64,000 nt of DNA from Pantoea agglomerans (lineage in GTDB: Bacteria; Pseudomonadota; Gammaproteobacteria; Enterobacterales; Enterobacteriaceae), in the NCBI RefSeq assembly GCF_021397715.1, contig NZ_CP090208.1, positions 1 to 64,000 on the forward strand, given 5' to 3'. Below the pieces are notes generated by a model. The model was not told the origin of the DNA, made no database searches, and saw only the letters and a program-made list of their open reading frames with translations. Position numbers and translations under genes: made by a program. Positions 55,946-64,000 of the stretch are shown here, piece after piece. Position 1 is the stretch's first letter. Each line of letters begins with the position of its first letter.

Positions 55946-57148
55946 TCAGGCGAGACGGATGGCGCGTGCAGGCCCGCTGCGCCACCACAGGATAACCGCG
56001 GCGAGTGCAATGGCACCCAGTACGTAGAAAGCGATGCTGTAAGAATAACGTGCGGCAATGACACCGGTCATCGCCGGACTGAGTGCAGCGCCCGCGCCCT
56101 GCATCAGCATAATCACGCTCTGACCGGCATTCACATGGCCGGTACCGCGCAATAACGCAACGATATAACCGGGCACCGCTACTCCCAGTATGCCGGCCGC
56201 CATGCCGTCCAGCATCTGCACCGGAATCACAAATATCGGTTCGGCGAAGCCGGCGGCTATCAGTGCCCGCAACGGTAAAATCAACAGCGCCACCATAATC
56301 AGCCGGCGATAGCCCTGCTGACCAATCCGTTTTGACACCCAAAGCGCTACCGGTATCATCACCGCTTGCGATATCACCACCGTTGCTGCCGCGTACAGGC
56401 CAGGGCTGACCGCCGATTGCGCGCCCGCTGCAGCCACACGCATACTCAGCATCGGCAGTAATGCGGCATTGGCAAGATGAAACAGCAGCAGCGTAATGCC
56501 GGCTATCAGTAGCGCTGGCTGGCGCATCAGCGTTGTTATTCCCGTGGTCGGGTCAGACTGTTGATCCTTTTCATATCCCCGCGCTACCTGATGATCAATT
56601 TCATCACCGCGAATGGCCAGCGTCGCTACCGCAGCAAAAATCGCCATCAGCGTCATCAGAATAAATACCGCACCCATTCCCCAGTACCAGGCGGAGAAAC
56701 CTGCCAGCAGTGCAGCGACGGTATTGCCGCCATGGTTGAAAGCTTCATTGCGGCCCATCTGCTGATTAAATCCCTGCTGACCGGTTAATCCGAGTGTGAT
56801 ACCCGAGACCGTCGGGCCGATAAAAGCCGCTGCAACGCCCGCCACAACCTGCGACACCATGGCGGTCCAGCTCTGATTGCTGTACCACAGCAGCAGTGTC
56901 GCAATGGTAATCACCAGGCAACCCAGCAGAACGATCAGCTTCTTCTGCCGGGTGGCGTCCGCTGCGATCCCGGCAGGCAAGGTGGCAAGCAGCCCGGCGA
57001 TACCGCCACAGGTCATCACCAGGCCGATTTCGTCGGCCCGCCAATGCCGTTCGGTCAGAAAAATGCCTAAAAACGGGCCCAGACCATCCCGGACATCGGC
57101 CAGAAAAAAACTCATCAGGCAAAGTGCTGAGAGAGAACGCTGTGACAT
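55946..57148 (-). CDS. MFS transporter
   Basis: 400 residues; GAAGGGAAATCC precedes ATG at 57148. Twelve hydrophobic helices with a central loop (IRGDEIDHQVARGYEKDQQ). CLMSFFLADVRDGLGPFLGI and LTERHWRADEIGLVMTCGGI at the N-terminus, plus MGRNEAFNHGGNTVAALLAG, are seen in a proteobacterial MFS group of unknown substrate. Drug or metabolite efflux is a guess only. Confidence 0.82.
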   Translation of the reverse strand: MSQRSLSALCLMSFFLADVRDGLGPFLGIFLTERHWRADEIGLVMTCGGIAGLLATLPAGIAADATRQKKLIVLLGCLVITIATLLLWYSNQSWTAMVSQVVAGVAAAFIGPTVSGITLGLTGQQGFNQQMGRNEAFNHGGNTVAALLAGFSAWYWGMGAVFILMTLMAIFAAVATLAIRGDEIDHQVARGYEKDQQSDPTTGITTLMRQPALLIAGITLLLFHLANAALLPMLSMRVAAAGAQSAVSPGLYAAATVVISQAVMIPVALWVSKRIGQQGYRRLIMVALLILPLRALIAAGFAEPIFVIPVQMLDGMAAGILGVAVPGYIVALLRGTGHVNAGQSVIMLMQGAGAALSPAMTGVIAARYSYSIAFYVLGAIALAAVILWWRSGPARAIRLA

Positions 57149-57251
57149 TGGATTTCCCTTCAGAGCGCGGCGCAAAGCCTTAGCGCTTCGGTTAAAAGGG
57201 AAATTATGGGTGACACCGCGTAAAGTCACGGAGCGTTATAGTAACAAAATG

Positions 57252-57287
57252 AAAAAAGGCCATCCGTAATCGCTGTTACGGATGGCC
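57252..57287 (-). terminator. Intrinsic terminator of the nitroreductase gene
   Basis: GGCCATCCGTAA-TCGCTG-TTACGGATGGCC, a 12-bp perfect stem, followed on the minus strand by six T residues. Confidence 0.93.
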
Positions 57288-57331
57288 CTGAGTGCGGCAG
57301 ATATCAGACTGTCAGCGTTATAGCCCGGCCA

Positions 57332-58072
57332 TTACTTATCGTTGCCAAAACCCTGTTTAAGCAATGCAGGCAACACGTTCGGGAAATAGATGTTTTTATA
57401 GTAACCGCTGACGCTTTCGCTCCAGCTTTCACCGTCACTGCGACCGATGTTTTTCCAGTGCTGTACCATTTCGTCGTTATAGGCGGCAATGTGCTGCGAC
57501 ATGTGCTCCGTGCGATAGGTCTCTTCATGGCGGAAGGTCGCCATAGGAAGACGCGGTTTCTGATGCGCAGGCTGATCAACGTGACCGATGACCACACCGG
57601 CAATCGGGAAGGTCAGAGGTGGCAGTTCCAGCAGCGAAATCATCGCCTGTGGATCGCGACGGATACCGCCAATCGGGACAATCCCCAGACCTTCCGCCCG
57701 CGCGGCGGCCATCACCGAGCCGAGCGCAATGCCGATATCAGTCGATCCGGAAACGATGCTTTCAATGCTCTGATGAGCAATCTGCTGCTGATCGATGGCC
57801 GATATCGCCAGATCCGATTTATGCATATCGAGCACAAAGGTAATGAACACCGGTGCTTTAGCAATCCACGGCTGACCGCCGGCTATTTCGGCGATCTGCG
57901 CGCGCCGGCTGGCGTCACGGGTGACCACCACGGAGACCTGCTGCGAGTTAACCGATGTCGGTGCGCGATACGCGGTACTGATAATACGATCCAGTACGGC
58001 ATCATCGACAGGTTGTTCTGTAAAACTGCGTTCACTTTTGTGGCTGGTAAAAATATCGATCAGGTCGCTCAT
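57332..58072 (-). CDS. NADPH-dependent nitroreductase-family oxidoreductase
   Basis: 246 residues; GGGGGAACT precedes ATG at 58072. SDLIDIFTSHKSERSFTEQP and STAYRAPTSVNSQQVSVVV are the FMN-binding start of the NfsA/FRP-type nitroreductases; GIVPIGGIRRDPQAM and FPIAGVVIGHVD fit the same group. It reduces flavins, quinones or nitro compounds with NAD(P)H. Monocistronic, with its own strong terminator. Confidence 0.87.
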   Translation of the reverse strand: MSDLIDIFTSHKSERSFTEQPVDDAVLDRIISTAYRAPTSVNSQQVSVVVTRDASRRAQIAEIAGGQPWIAKAPVFITFVLDMHKSDLAISAIDQQQIAHQSIESIVSGSTDIGIALGSVMAAARAEGLGIVPIGGIRRDPQAMISLLELPPLTFPIAGVVIGHVDQPAHQKPRLPMATFRHEETYRTEHMSQHIAAYNDEMVQHWKNIGRSDGESWSESVSGYYKNIYFPNVLPALLKQGFGNDK

Positions 58073-58154
58073 AGTTCCCCCATATAAAACATGAGAATAG
58101 CAGTATTCACAGTAAGAAAACTTAACCGCACTGGTCATCCGGTTGCGCCCGATG

Positions 58155-59540
58155 TTAGCGACCCCAGCGGCTTCTGAGATATCCGACCGCCTGCTGGGTT
58201 TGCGGCTGGTTGAGATAATTTTCCCGGAACAAAATGGTGCCATCGATATTCGGGTTGGATTCATTCAGATCAAGCTGCTTTTTCAGTTCAGGCACGCCGC
58301 CCTGCCGCGTCCAGTCAGGCTCAATTTTCGACGGCTCGCCCACTTTATACAGCGCCAGACCAATATAGAGTCGGGTTTTAGTCGGCTTCACCACCTCAGC
58401 CCACCAGTTAGCTAATACATCGTAACGGGCCGCCTGGCGTGAAAACGGCCAGTAGAGCTGGGGAGCAATGTAATCCAGCAGCCCCTGCTGAACCCAGCGA
58501 CGGGTATCCGCATAAGCTTCGTCGTACGCCGCCGCCCCGCGCGTGTCCGAACCGGCAGGATCGTGGGACAGGTTGCGCCAGACGCCAGCCGGGCTGACGC
58601 CAAATTCGACATCCGGCTTCAGTTGCTTAATGGTGCGGGAAACCTGCTCGATCAGCTGCTGCGTATTGTGGCGGCGCCAGTCGGCTTTAGAGGCAAAACC
58701 CTGGCCCCAGCGGCGGAATGTCTGGCTGTCATTGAGCATCGAACCGGGCGATTCGGCATAAAAGTAATCATCAAACTGCACGCCATCTACCGGATAATGA
58801 GCGACTACTTCCGCCACAATGCTGGTGATCCAGTCACGTACAGCCGGAATGCCGGGATCAAGCACGTAACGATCCCCGGCGGTGCGAATCCAGTCAGGAT
58901 GCAGCACGAATACGCTGGCCGGATGCAGCGACAGAGTACGATTCAGCGCGCTGACGGTTGAAGGTTTGGTATTCACTGACACGCGGTAGGGATTGAACCA
59001 GGCGTGTACCTTAATGCCGCGTTTATGCGCCTCATCCAGCATAAACTGCAGCGGATCGTAGCCGGGATCTTCACCGATTTTGCCGGTCAGCAAATCTGAC
59101 CACGGCAGAATTTTTGATGGCCAGAGCGCGGTTGCATCGGGTTTTACCTGAAAGAACACCGTATTGATGCCGAGACTTTTCAGGTTATCCAGCTTAGCGA
59201 TTAGCGCCCGCTGCTGCTGACTGATGCGCTGGGCGGCCGGAATGCCGTTGACCGATTCCACCGGCGGCCAGTCGAGACGCGAAACGGTGGCTAACCAGAC
59301 GCCGCGCACCGGTTGTTTTATCTGCGGCTGAGGAGGCTGAGGCGTGACTGGCTGCGGTGACTTTGTCACTGGCGGAAAAGGCGTAACCAGCGAACGTGGT
59401 GGTTGAGAGGCGCAGCTGACCAGCAGCAGTGCAGCAGCCAGCGCTGCGCCTCGCCTGATCAAGGTCCCGGTCAGGCCGGGACGGGAATAAACGGCAATGA
59501 TGAACTCCAGTAAAATCTGGTCAGGTCGCAAAAGGGACAT
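58155..59540 (-). CDS. digH: Glycosyl hydrolase DigH (GHL10), lipoprotein
   Basis: 461 residues as drawn, very close to E. coli DigH/YddW over the whole catalytic part (RGVWLATVSRLDWPPVESVN, NTVFFQVKPDATALWPSKIL, VDGVQFDDYFYAESPGS, GVSPAGVWRNLSHDPAGSD). DigH cleaves denuded peptidoglycan glycan strands during division. The lipobox is LLLVSCAS at about residue 43. The N-terminus is about 15 residues longer than in E. coli and the ATG at 59540 has a poor ribosome binding site; a CTGGAG near 59489 might serve a later rare start. A proline-rich linker follows the lipobox. Confidence 0.92.
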   Translation of the reverse strand: MSLLRPDQILLEFIIAVYSRPGLTGTLIRRGAALAAALLLVSCASQPPRSLVTPFPPVTKSPQPVTPQPPQPQIKQPVRGVWLATVSRLDWPPVESVNGIPAAQRISQQQRALIAKLDNLKSLGINTVFFQVKPDATALWPSKILPWSDLLTGKIGEDPGYDPLQFMLDEAHKRGIKVHAWFNPYRVSVNTKPSTVSALNRTLSLHPASVFVLHPDWIRTAGDRYVLDPGIPAVRDWITSIVAEVVAHYPVDGVQFDDYFYAESPGSMLNDSQTFRRWGQGFASKADWRRHNTQQLIEQVSRTIKQLKPDVEFGVSPAGVWRNLSHDPAGSDTRGAAAYDEAYADTRRWVQQGLLDYIAPQLYWPFSRQAARYDVLANWWAEVVKPTKTRLYIGLALYKVGEPSKIEPDWTRQGGVPELKKQLDLNESNPNIDGTILFRENYLNQPQTQQAVGYLRSRWGR

Positions 59541-59651
59541 TCTCGGCGAGCGGGATTAAAAGTCAATGCGTTAGCACAAAACCACCGGTGAAACAGCCAC
59601 TGCCACCGTCCCGCTCTGTCTTTCAGCGCCCTGCCGCCTCACTTGGCGCTG

Positions 59652-61787
59652 TCACGCCGTCACCGTCAGGGTGAGGCTGATGCCTTCATCAAGCGCATTG
59701 TCAGCCAGCCTGAACTGATAGTCACCTGTCATCTGCTGCCAGTCCCGGCTGCTGACGTCGAACGCGGCGAGACAACGGGGTTCAATTCCAATCGGTATCG
59801 TCCGCTCTTCGCCCGCTTCAAGCATCACTTTCTGAAAGCCTGCCAGTCGCCACGTCTGGCTGGGATCACTGATGCGTCGGCCGTAGAGCTGTGCCACCGT
59901 TGCGCCAGCCCGATCGCCCCTGTTTTTGATCACGACGCTGGCGTGCAGTCGCGCATCCTGCTGGGTGATCTGCAGGCTGTGGGCGGTAAAGTGGGTATAG
60001 GAAAGACCATAACCAAAGGGAAACAGCGGATTCAGTTTCTCCCGTTCAAACCAGCGGTAGCCCACATCTGCGCCTTCAATGTTGTAATCGACATGAAACA
60101 CGCCACCGCGCAGCGGCTCGCCGGGATTGGAGGTGGTGGTAGTCGGATCGGTCATCGCCGGGCGCGGCAGTTGATTTTCATCTTGCGGGAAGGTTACCGG
60201 CAGCCGTCCGGATGGATTCACCCGCCCAGACAGCACGCCGGCAATCGCCTCGCCGCCACCGGAACCGGGATAAAACGCCGCCAGCACCGCGCCGACTTCA
60301 TCCAGCCACGGCATTTTAACCGGGCCACCCGACTCTGCCACCACAATGGTGCGGGGATTAGCCCGTGCCGCGGCATAGATCAGTTGATCCTGTTGGTCTG
60401 GCAGCGTCAGATCGGCCAGATCCTGCCCTTCAGTATTCCACGACTCAACAAACACTATCACTGCATCAGCGGCGGCGGCCTGGCTGGCAACGGCGTCGTG
60501 ATCGTGGCCTTCCAGATATTCCACCTGTGCGGCACCCAATTCACAGCGGATGGCGTGTAGCGGAGATGAGGGATGATAAACTTTTGGCACCGCCACGCCC
60601 ATGATAGCGGCCCCTTGTTCGGCATAATGTCCAATCGGCGTAACCGAAGAGGAACCACCGCCGGATAACACCCCTTTGTCCGCATGGCCGCCCACCACCA
60701 GCAGACGCGGCAGATTCAGCGCCAGCGGCAGGCAGCGATCTCTGTTTTTCAGCAGTACGATGCCGTTTTCCGCCGACCGCTGGGCGATCAGCCGATGGGC
60801 ACTGTAATCAATCGGCACGCCCGGCGTGGCGGGAAAGTCTATCGCCCCGACGGCAAACAGGCTTCTTAACTGCCGTCTGACCATCTCATCCAGTCGCTCA
60901 GCCGGAATCCGTCCCTGTTCCACCGCCTGCCTGAGTGGATCGCCAAAGAAGGGCTCCGGGTCCATGTTGCTGCCGGACTGTACATCCAGCCCGGCCAGCG
61001 CGGCCTTGTCGGTGGAATGGGTTGCGCCCCAGTCCGACATCACCCAGCCTTTAAAGCCCCACTCCGTTTTCAATACCTGCTGCAACAGGTGACGGTTTTC
61101 ACTGGCCCATTCGCCGTTGACCAGGTTATAACCCGGCATCACGGCACCCGGCTCGCCCAGTTCAATGGCGATCCGGAACGCCAGCAGATCCGACTGTTGC
61201 ATCGCCTGTTCATCAATATCGGAACTGGCCAGCACGCGCCCGGTTTCCTGCGCATTCAGCGCAAAATGTTTCACGGTGGAAACTACATGCTGTGACTGAA
61301 TGCCTTTCACCGAATGGCCAGCTATGATCCCGGTCAGCAGCGGATCTTCTGAGATATATTCAAAGTTGCGGCCACCTCGCGGTTCGCGGATCAGATTGGC
61401 ACCGCCTGCCAGCTGCACATTAAAACCTTTGGCATGGGCTTCTCGCCCCAGCATGTTGCCGGTGGTTTCGGCCATCGCCGGGTCAAACCCCGCGCCCAGC
61501 AGTAGCGATGAGGGCAGCGCCGTGGCATTGTCACCAGGCCGCACGTTCGCCAGGTTCCCGACGCCCAGGCTGGCGTCCGATTGTTGCATTGCCGGAATAC
61601 CCAGCCGCTCAATCGCCGGATAGCAGGCCGCTGACCCTAAAGCTCCCGGAACCGGGGCTTCACCCGGCGCCGGGATCGCCATCGGTCCGCTGAGCCAGCG
61701 CATTTTTTCGTCGAGGGTCATCTGTTCCAGAACGCTTTCGGCGCGTTCATCTGCGCTCAGCGACCGGTCCTGCCAGCGGAAAGTCAT
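59652..61787 (-). CDS. GH3 beta-glucosidase
   Basis: 711 residues; GGGAGCAAAACC precedes ATG at 61787. No signal peptide is seen, so it is probably cytoplasmic. Nucleophile Asp252 (GWVMSDWGATHS), substrate loop KHFALNAQETGR, second domain with GGHADKGVLSGGGSSSV and GLSYTHF, and a C-terminal fibronectin-III-like domain (VVIKNRGDRAGATVAQLY). It would hydrolyse beta-glucosides or related plant glycosides. It lies 66 bp downstream of the aldo/keto reductase gene with a terminator-like hairpin between. Confidence 0.9.
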   Translation of the reverse strand: MTFRWQDRSLSADERAESVLEQMTLDEKMRWLSGPMAIPAPGEAPVPGALGSAACYPAIERLGIPAMQQSDASLGVGNLANVRPGDNATALPSSLLLGAGFDPAMAETTGNMLGREAHAKGFNVQLAGGANLIREPRGGRNFEYISEDPLLTGIIAGHSVKGIQSQHVVSTVKHFALNAQETGRVLASSDIDEQAMQQSDLLAFRIAIELGEPGAVMPGYNLVNGEWASENRHLLQQVLKTEWGFKGWVMSDWGATHSTDKAALAGLDVQSGSNMDPEPFFGDPLRQAVEQGRIPAERLDEMVRRQLRSLFAVGAIDFPATPGVPIDYSAHRLIAQRSAENGIVLLKNRDRCLPLALNLPRLLVVGGHADKGVLSGGGSSSVTPIGHYAEQGAAIMGVAVPKVYHPSSPLHAIRCELGAAQVEYLEGHDHDAVASQAAAADAVIVFVESWNTEGQDLADLTLPDQQDQLIYAAARANPRTIVVAESGGPVKMPWLDEVGAVLAAFYPGSGGGEAIAGVLSGRVNPSGRLPVTFPQDENQLPRPAMTDPTTTTSNPGEPLRGGVFHVDYNIEGADVGYRWFEREKLNPLFPFGYGLSYTHFTAHSLQITQQDARLHASVVIKNRGDRAGATVAQLYGRRISDPSQTWRLAGFQKVMLEAGEERTIPIGIEPRCLAAFDVSSRDWQQMTGDYQFRLADNALDEGISLTLTVTA

Positions 61788-61818
61788 GGTTTTGCTCCCT
61801 GAAGTGGGTGGTGGACAG

Positions 61819-61845
61819 TAAAAAGGCCACCTGACGAGGTGGCCT
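61819..61845 (-). terminator. Terminator/attenuator between the aldo/keto reductase and GH3 genes
   Basis: Minus strand AGGCCACCT-CGTC-AGGTGGCCT followed by TTTTTA, only 31 bp before the GH3 start. No promoter fits in the remaining space, so GH3 probably depends on partial read-through. Confidence 0.75.
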
Positions 61846-61852
61846 GTGGACA

Positions 61853-62938
61853 TTATTTGCGGGCCTGATCCTGACGTTCATCCAGCGTCTGACGGTACTC
61901 ATCCAGGAAAACCTGCTCCGCGGGATCAAGACGATCCATACCGCTGGTAAACCGATGCCAGTAAGGATACTGCGGTGCCGGGCGCGTCACCTTTTCAATG
62001 CGCTGCCGCTGCGCCTCGCTGAGCTGAAGGTCAAAAGCGGCCAGGTTCTCGCGCAGGTGCGCTTCTGTCCGGTTACCGACAATCAGCGAGGTAATCGCCG
62101 GTCGGGTCGCCAGCCACGCGAGGCAAACCTGCGATATCGAAGCGTTAAGCTCTGCGCCCACCCCGGCGAGCACGTCGATAATGTCATATGCCCGATCCAT
62201 GTCATGCACATAGGGCTCAGGCCAGCCGCTTCCCTGCCGCGTTGTTGCAGGTGCTTTGCTGTGGCGGTTCACGGCACCGGTTAACAGTCCTTCTCCCAGC
62301 GGTCCCCACACCAGCGTGCCAATATCCTGATCCAGCGCCATCGGCAGCAGTTCGTACTCCGCTTCGCGCGACTCCGGCGTGTAGTAAATTTGCTGGCTGA
62401 TGGGCTTCATCAGCTGGTTAACTTCGGCGCTGCCCAGCGTTTTCATCATCTGCCATGCCGTGTAGTTCGAAGTGCCGAAGTAACGAATCTTGCCGCTTTT
62501 CACCAAATCTTCCAGTGCGCGTAACGTCTCTTCAACCGGCGTAATGCCATCCCAGTTGTGAATCTGGTAGAGATCGATGTGATCGGTTCTCAGACGTCGC
62601 AGGCTGGCTTCGCAGGCTCTGATCAGATGATAGCGGCTGGCACCGCTCTGGTTCGGCCCGTCGCCCAGCGGGCTGCGAGCTTTGCTGGCGATAATCAGCC
62701 GATCGCGCTTGTCGCCCAGCGCTTCACCGACCACTTCTTCGGCCCCACCCATCGAATAGAGATCGGCGGTATCAATCATATTGACGCCGTGATCCAGGGC
62801 GATATCGATGAAGCGTCGTGCTTCAGCGGCATTCACATTGCCGGTTTTTTCAAAGCCCGCTTTTCCGCCGAAAGGCACCGTACCCAGTACAAAGCGCGAA
62901 ACCTGTAATCCGGAATGACCCAGTTTTCTATAGTGCAT
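61853..62938 (-). CDS. Aldo/keto reductase
   Basis: 361 residues, TIM-barrel NADPH reductase. Catalytic tetrad: Asp56 and Tyr61 (MIDTADLYSMGGAEEVVGEA), Lys (LIIASKARSPLG), His (IDLYQIHNWD). WGPLGEGLLTG and LIVGNRTEAHLRENL bind cofactor. An insert around residues 230-245 is typical of the YajO/Tas-like group. It reduces sugar or aromatic aldehydes; the exact substrate is unknown. First gene of a likely two-gene unit with the GH3 beta-glucosidase. Confidence 0.9.
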   Translation of the reverse strand: MHYRKLGHSGLQVSRFVLGTVPFGGKAGFEKTGNVNAAEARRFIDIALDHGVNMIDTADLYSMGGAEEVVGEALGDKRDRLIIASKARSPLGDGPNQSGASRYHLIRACEASLRRLRTDHIDLYQIHNWDGITPVEETLRALEDLVKSGKIRYFGTSNYTAWQMMKTLGSAEVNQLMKPISQQIYYTPESREAEYELLPMALDQDIGTLVWGPLGEGLLTGAVNRHSKAPATTRQGSGWPEPYVHDMDRAYDIIDVLAGVGAELNASISQVCLAWLATRPAITSLIVGNRTEAHLRENLAAFDLQLSEAQRQRIEKVTRPAPQYPYWHRFTSGMDRLDPAEQVFLDEYRQTLDERQDQARK

Positions 62939-63727
62939 TTACCTTCCTCCTTTACCGCTTACAAAGGCGAACGTATTCGCAATATTGAGCTTCTGCCCGC
63001 ACTGGCGCAGGCAGAATTTATTCTGCTGTCAGCGCGATCGAACCGTGTCTGACCGTTTTCGCTCTGCCACACAGAATAGCACTTTTGAAATATATTAATT
63101 TAATCAAGGGCTTAAAGTAATTGTTCCTGACGTGGCCTGCTGCCAGCCCGCGCTTCCGTCAGCAACAGGAGGCGGCAGTTTTTCAGAAGGCGCATGAATA
63201 CCATCCCGGCGGCGGCCAGACAGGCCTTCAGCGGACCGAACGCGTCCTGAAACGGCCAATCGTTGACGCAGGCATAGCCGGGTAGCCGTCCGCGTTGCTG
63301 CGGTGGACGCATATCATATTGCGATAAGGGCCGGAGTTTGACGCCCCGCGCCAGCGAACCATTCAGCCAATCCGTAATACCGGATAAAGCGTTGTGTTAA
63401 AGGTGCCCAGGGGTTGAGGGATAACAGACTGCCTTCTTCCTGCAACGGCCGGTTAGTCGGGCAGGTCAACGCAGCGTGAGCCAGTTATTAATCCTGGATT
63501 TGAAATCCATTCGATATTAACCCTGACTTCAGCATGGCTTTATTGGGTGCCGTGTTAAAAAGCAGAATGGCGGCGGTAATCTCCTCGCGATAAATTAATT
63601 AGCAGGCAATCAATCACGCTTCTTATTTCTTAATTCATTCTATCTGGCTTGCGTCTATCAGCGGCAAATAAGCCGCTGATATCGTTGCCGGGCCGCATTT
63701 TACTCTTTCAGGAGGAAATAAAGGGGA
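62939..63727. other. Gene-free stretch between the aldo/keto reductase and fimbrial-like genes
   Basis: 789 bp. The part near 62942 supplies promoter sequence for the reductase. The GC-rich part 63112-63420 has a frame on the minus strand (start 63312) with no family match and no ribosome binding site; it may be a decayed gene. Nothing else is supported. Confidence 0.45.
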
Positions 63728-64000
63728 TCAGAGGTAGGTAACTGTAACCATGCCCTGCCGTTTAGCGGCATCAAGCCATTTCGTTTCGACTGTGAATGGC
63801 AATTGACCCATCTTTTGCGATTTCGTCATATCCAGGGTGCTGACTACCATTTTACCGGTCATCGGATCGGTACACTGAAGCGCCGCCGGATTCTGCATCA
63901 CATTCATATCACAGGAGCCATTAACAATCGCTCCGCTGAAGCTAATAGTGCCGGAGGAAGACAAACTTTCTGCGCTGGCACTCTGTCCAAACAATGTAAA
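63728..64000 (-). CDS. Small fimbrial-type protein, 5' end outside the window
   Basis: The last about 90 codons of a type-1-pilin-like protein. The visible start ...FGQSASAESLS looks like the end of a signal peptide, followed by SGTISFSGAIVNGSCDMNVM, the usual first strand of a mature fimbrial subunit with its first cysteine, and LQCTDPMTG with the second. It ends GMVTVTYL, matching the donor-strand-accepting C-terminus. The mature part is only about 80 residues, shorter than the usual 150-180, so it may be a minor or atypical pilin. The true start codon lies beyond base 64000. Confidence 0.7.
   Translation of the reverse strand, partial: FTLFGQSASAESLSSSGTISFSGAIVNGSCDMNVMQNPAALQCTDPMTGKMVVSTLDMTKSQKMGQLPFTVETKWLDAAKRQGMVTVTYL

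Noticed and set aside
63112-63312. A 66-codon minus-strand frame in the gap before the fimbrial-like gene
   Set aside because: No ribosome binding site and no recognised family; kept only as a note that the region may be a decayed gene.

Overview
The window looks like the chromosome of an Erwiniaceae enterobacterium, most likely Pantoea or a close relative. Many genes are clear orthologues of Escherichia coli genes (fhuE, pagP, fepA, lacY, ybiV, ybiU, yciT, ascG-ascF-ascB, yicS, clcA, yciG, digH). They are arranged in an order E. coli does not have, and are mixed with plant-associated functions: phenolic acid decarboxylase, GH3 beta-glucosidase, PQQ sugar dehydrogenase and siderophore receptors. 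No tRNA, rRNA or CRISPR array was seen.

Layout. 1-4.5 kb: a VOC protein, a 397-bp intergenic repeat with perfect terminal inverted repeats, the coprogen/ferric siderophore receptor fhuE with a Fur box, and the lipid A palmitoyltransferase pagP. 4.5-11.7 kb: accessory stretch with a lone tyrosine recombinase, four small secreted, membrane or unknown proteins (including a lipoprotein that is a stand-alone TolA domain III and an Exc2-like lipoprotein), and an orphan lacY. Upstream of lacY lies a lac-type CRP site, promoter and operators, but no lacZ or lacI. 11.7-20 kb: fepA with a Fur box, betT-type BCCT transporter, an OsmC protein, and a PQQ dehydrogenase split into a membrane anchor and a periplasmic catalytic subunit. 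20-20.6 kb: a second, larger, inverted copy of the intergenic repeat, carrying a nested 183-bp module with its own terminal inverted repeats.

20.7-34 kb: phytase-like esterase, GrpB protein, LprI-like lipoprotein, PRISE-type reductase, DUF6886 protein, LysR/GST divergent pair, a ParD-like gene translationally coupled to a second methionine aminopeptidase, DUF3811 protein, small unknowns, a YahK-type alcohol dehydrogenase divergent from an HxlR regulator, and the ybiV/ybiU pair. 35-40 kb: yciT, then the aryl-beta-glucoside system ascG-ascFB with a palindromic operator and CRP-like site. 40.4-43.8 kb: TPP riboswitch followed by tenA and a thiXYZ-type ABC importer for a pyrimidine thiamin precursor; its expression platform hides the tenA ribosome binding site.

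43.8-64 kb: GAF/GGDEF-like/EAL protein, FAD monooxygenase, yicS, clcA, padC, an SRPBCC protein divergent from a LysR regulator, yciG, a 1.6-kb gene-free tract, DJ-1/PfpI protein divergent from another LysR regulator, a DUF1471 protein, MFS transporter, nitroreductase, digH, a GH3 beta-glucosidase downstream of an aldo/keto reductase, and the 3' end of a fimbrial-type protein running off the window.

Functionally, sugar uptake and hydrolysis (lacY, ascFB, GH3), periplasmic sugar oxidation, iron scavenging and detoxification of plant phenolics fit a plant-associated life. The most unusual features are the modular intergenic repeat, the small envelope lipoproteins next to the integrase, and the lac control region left without lacZ.
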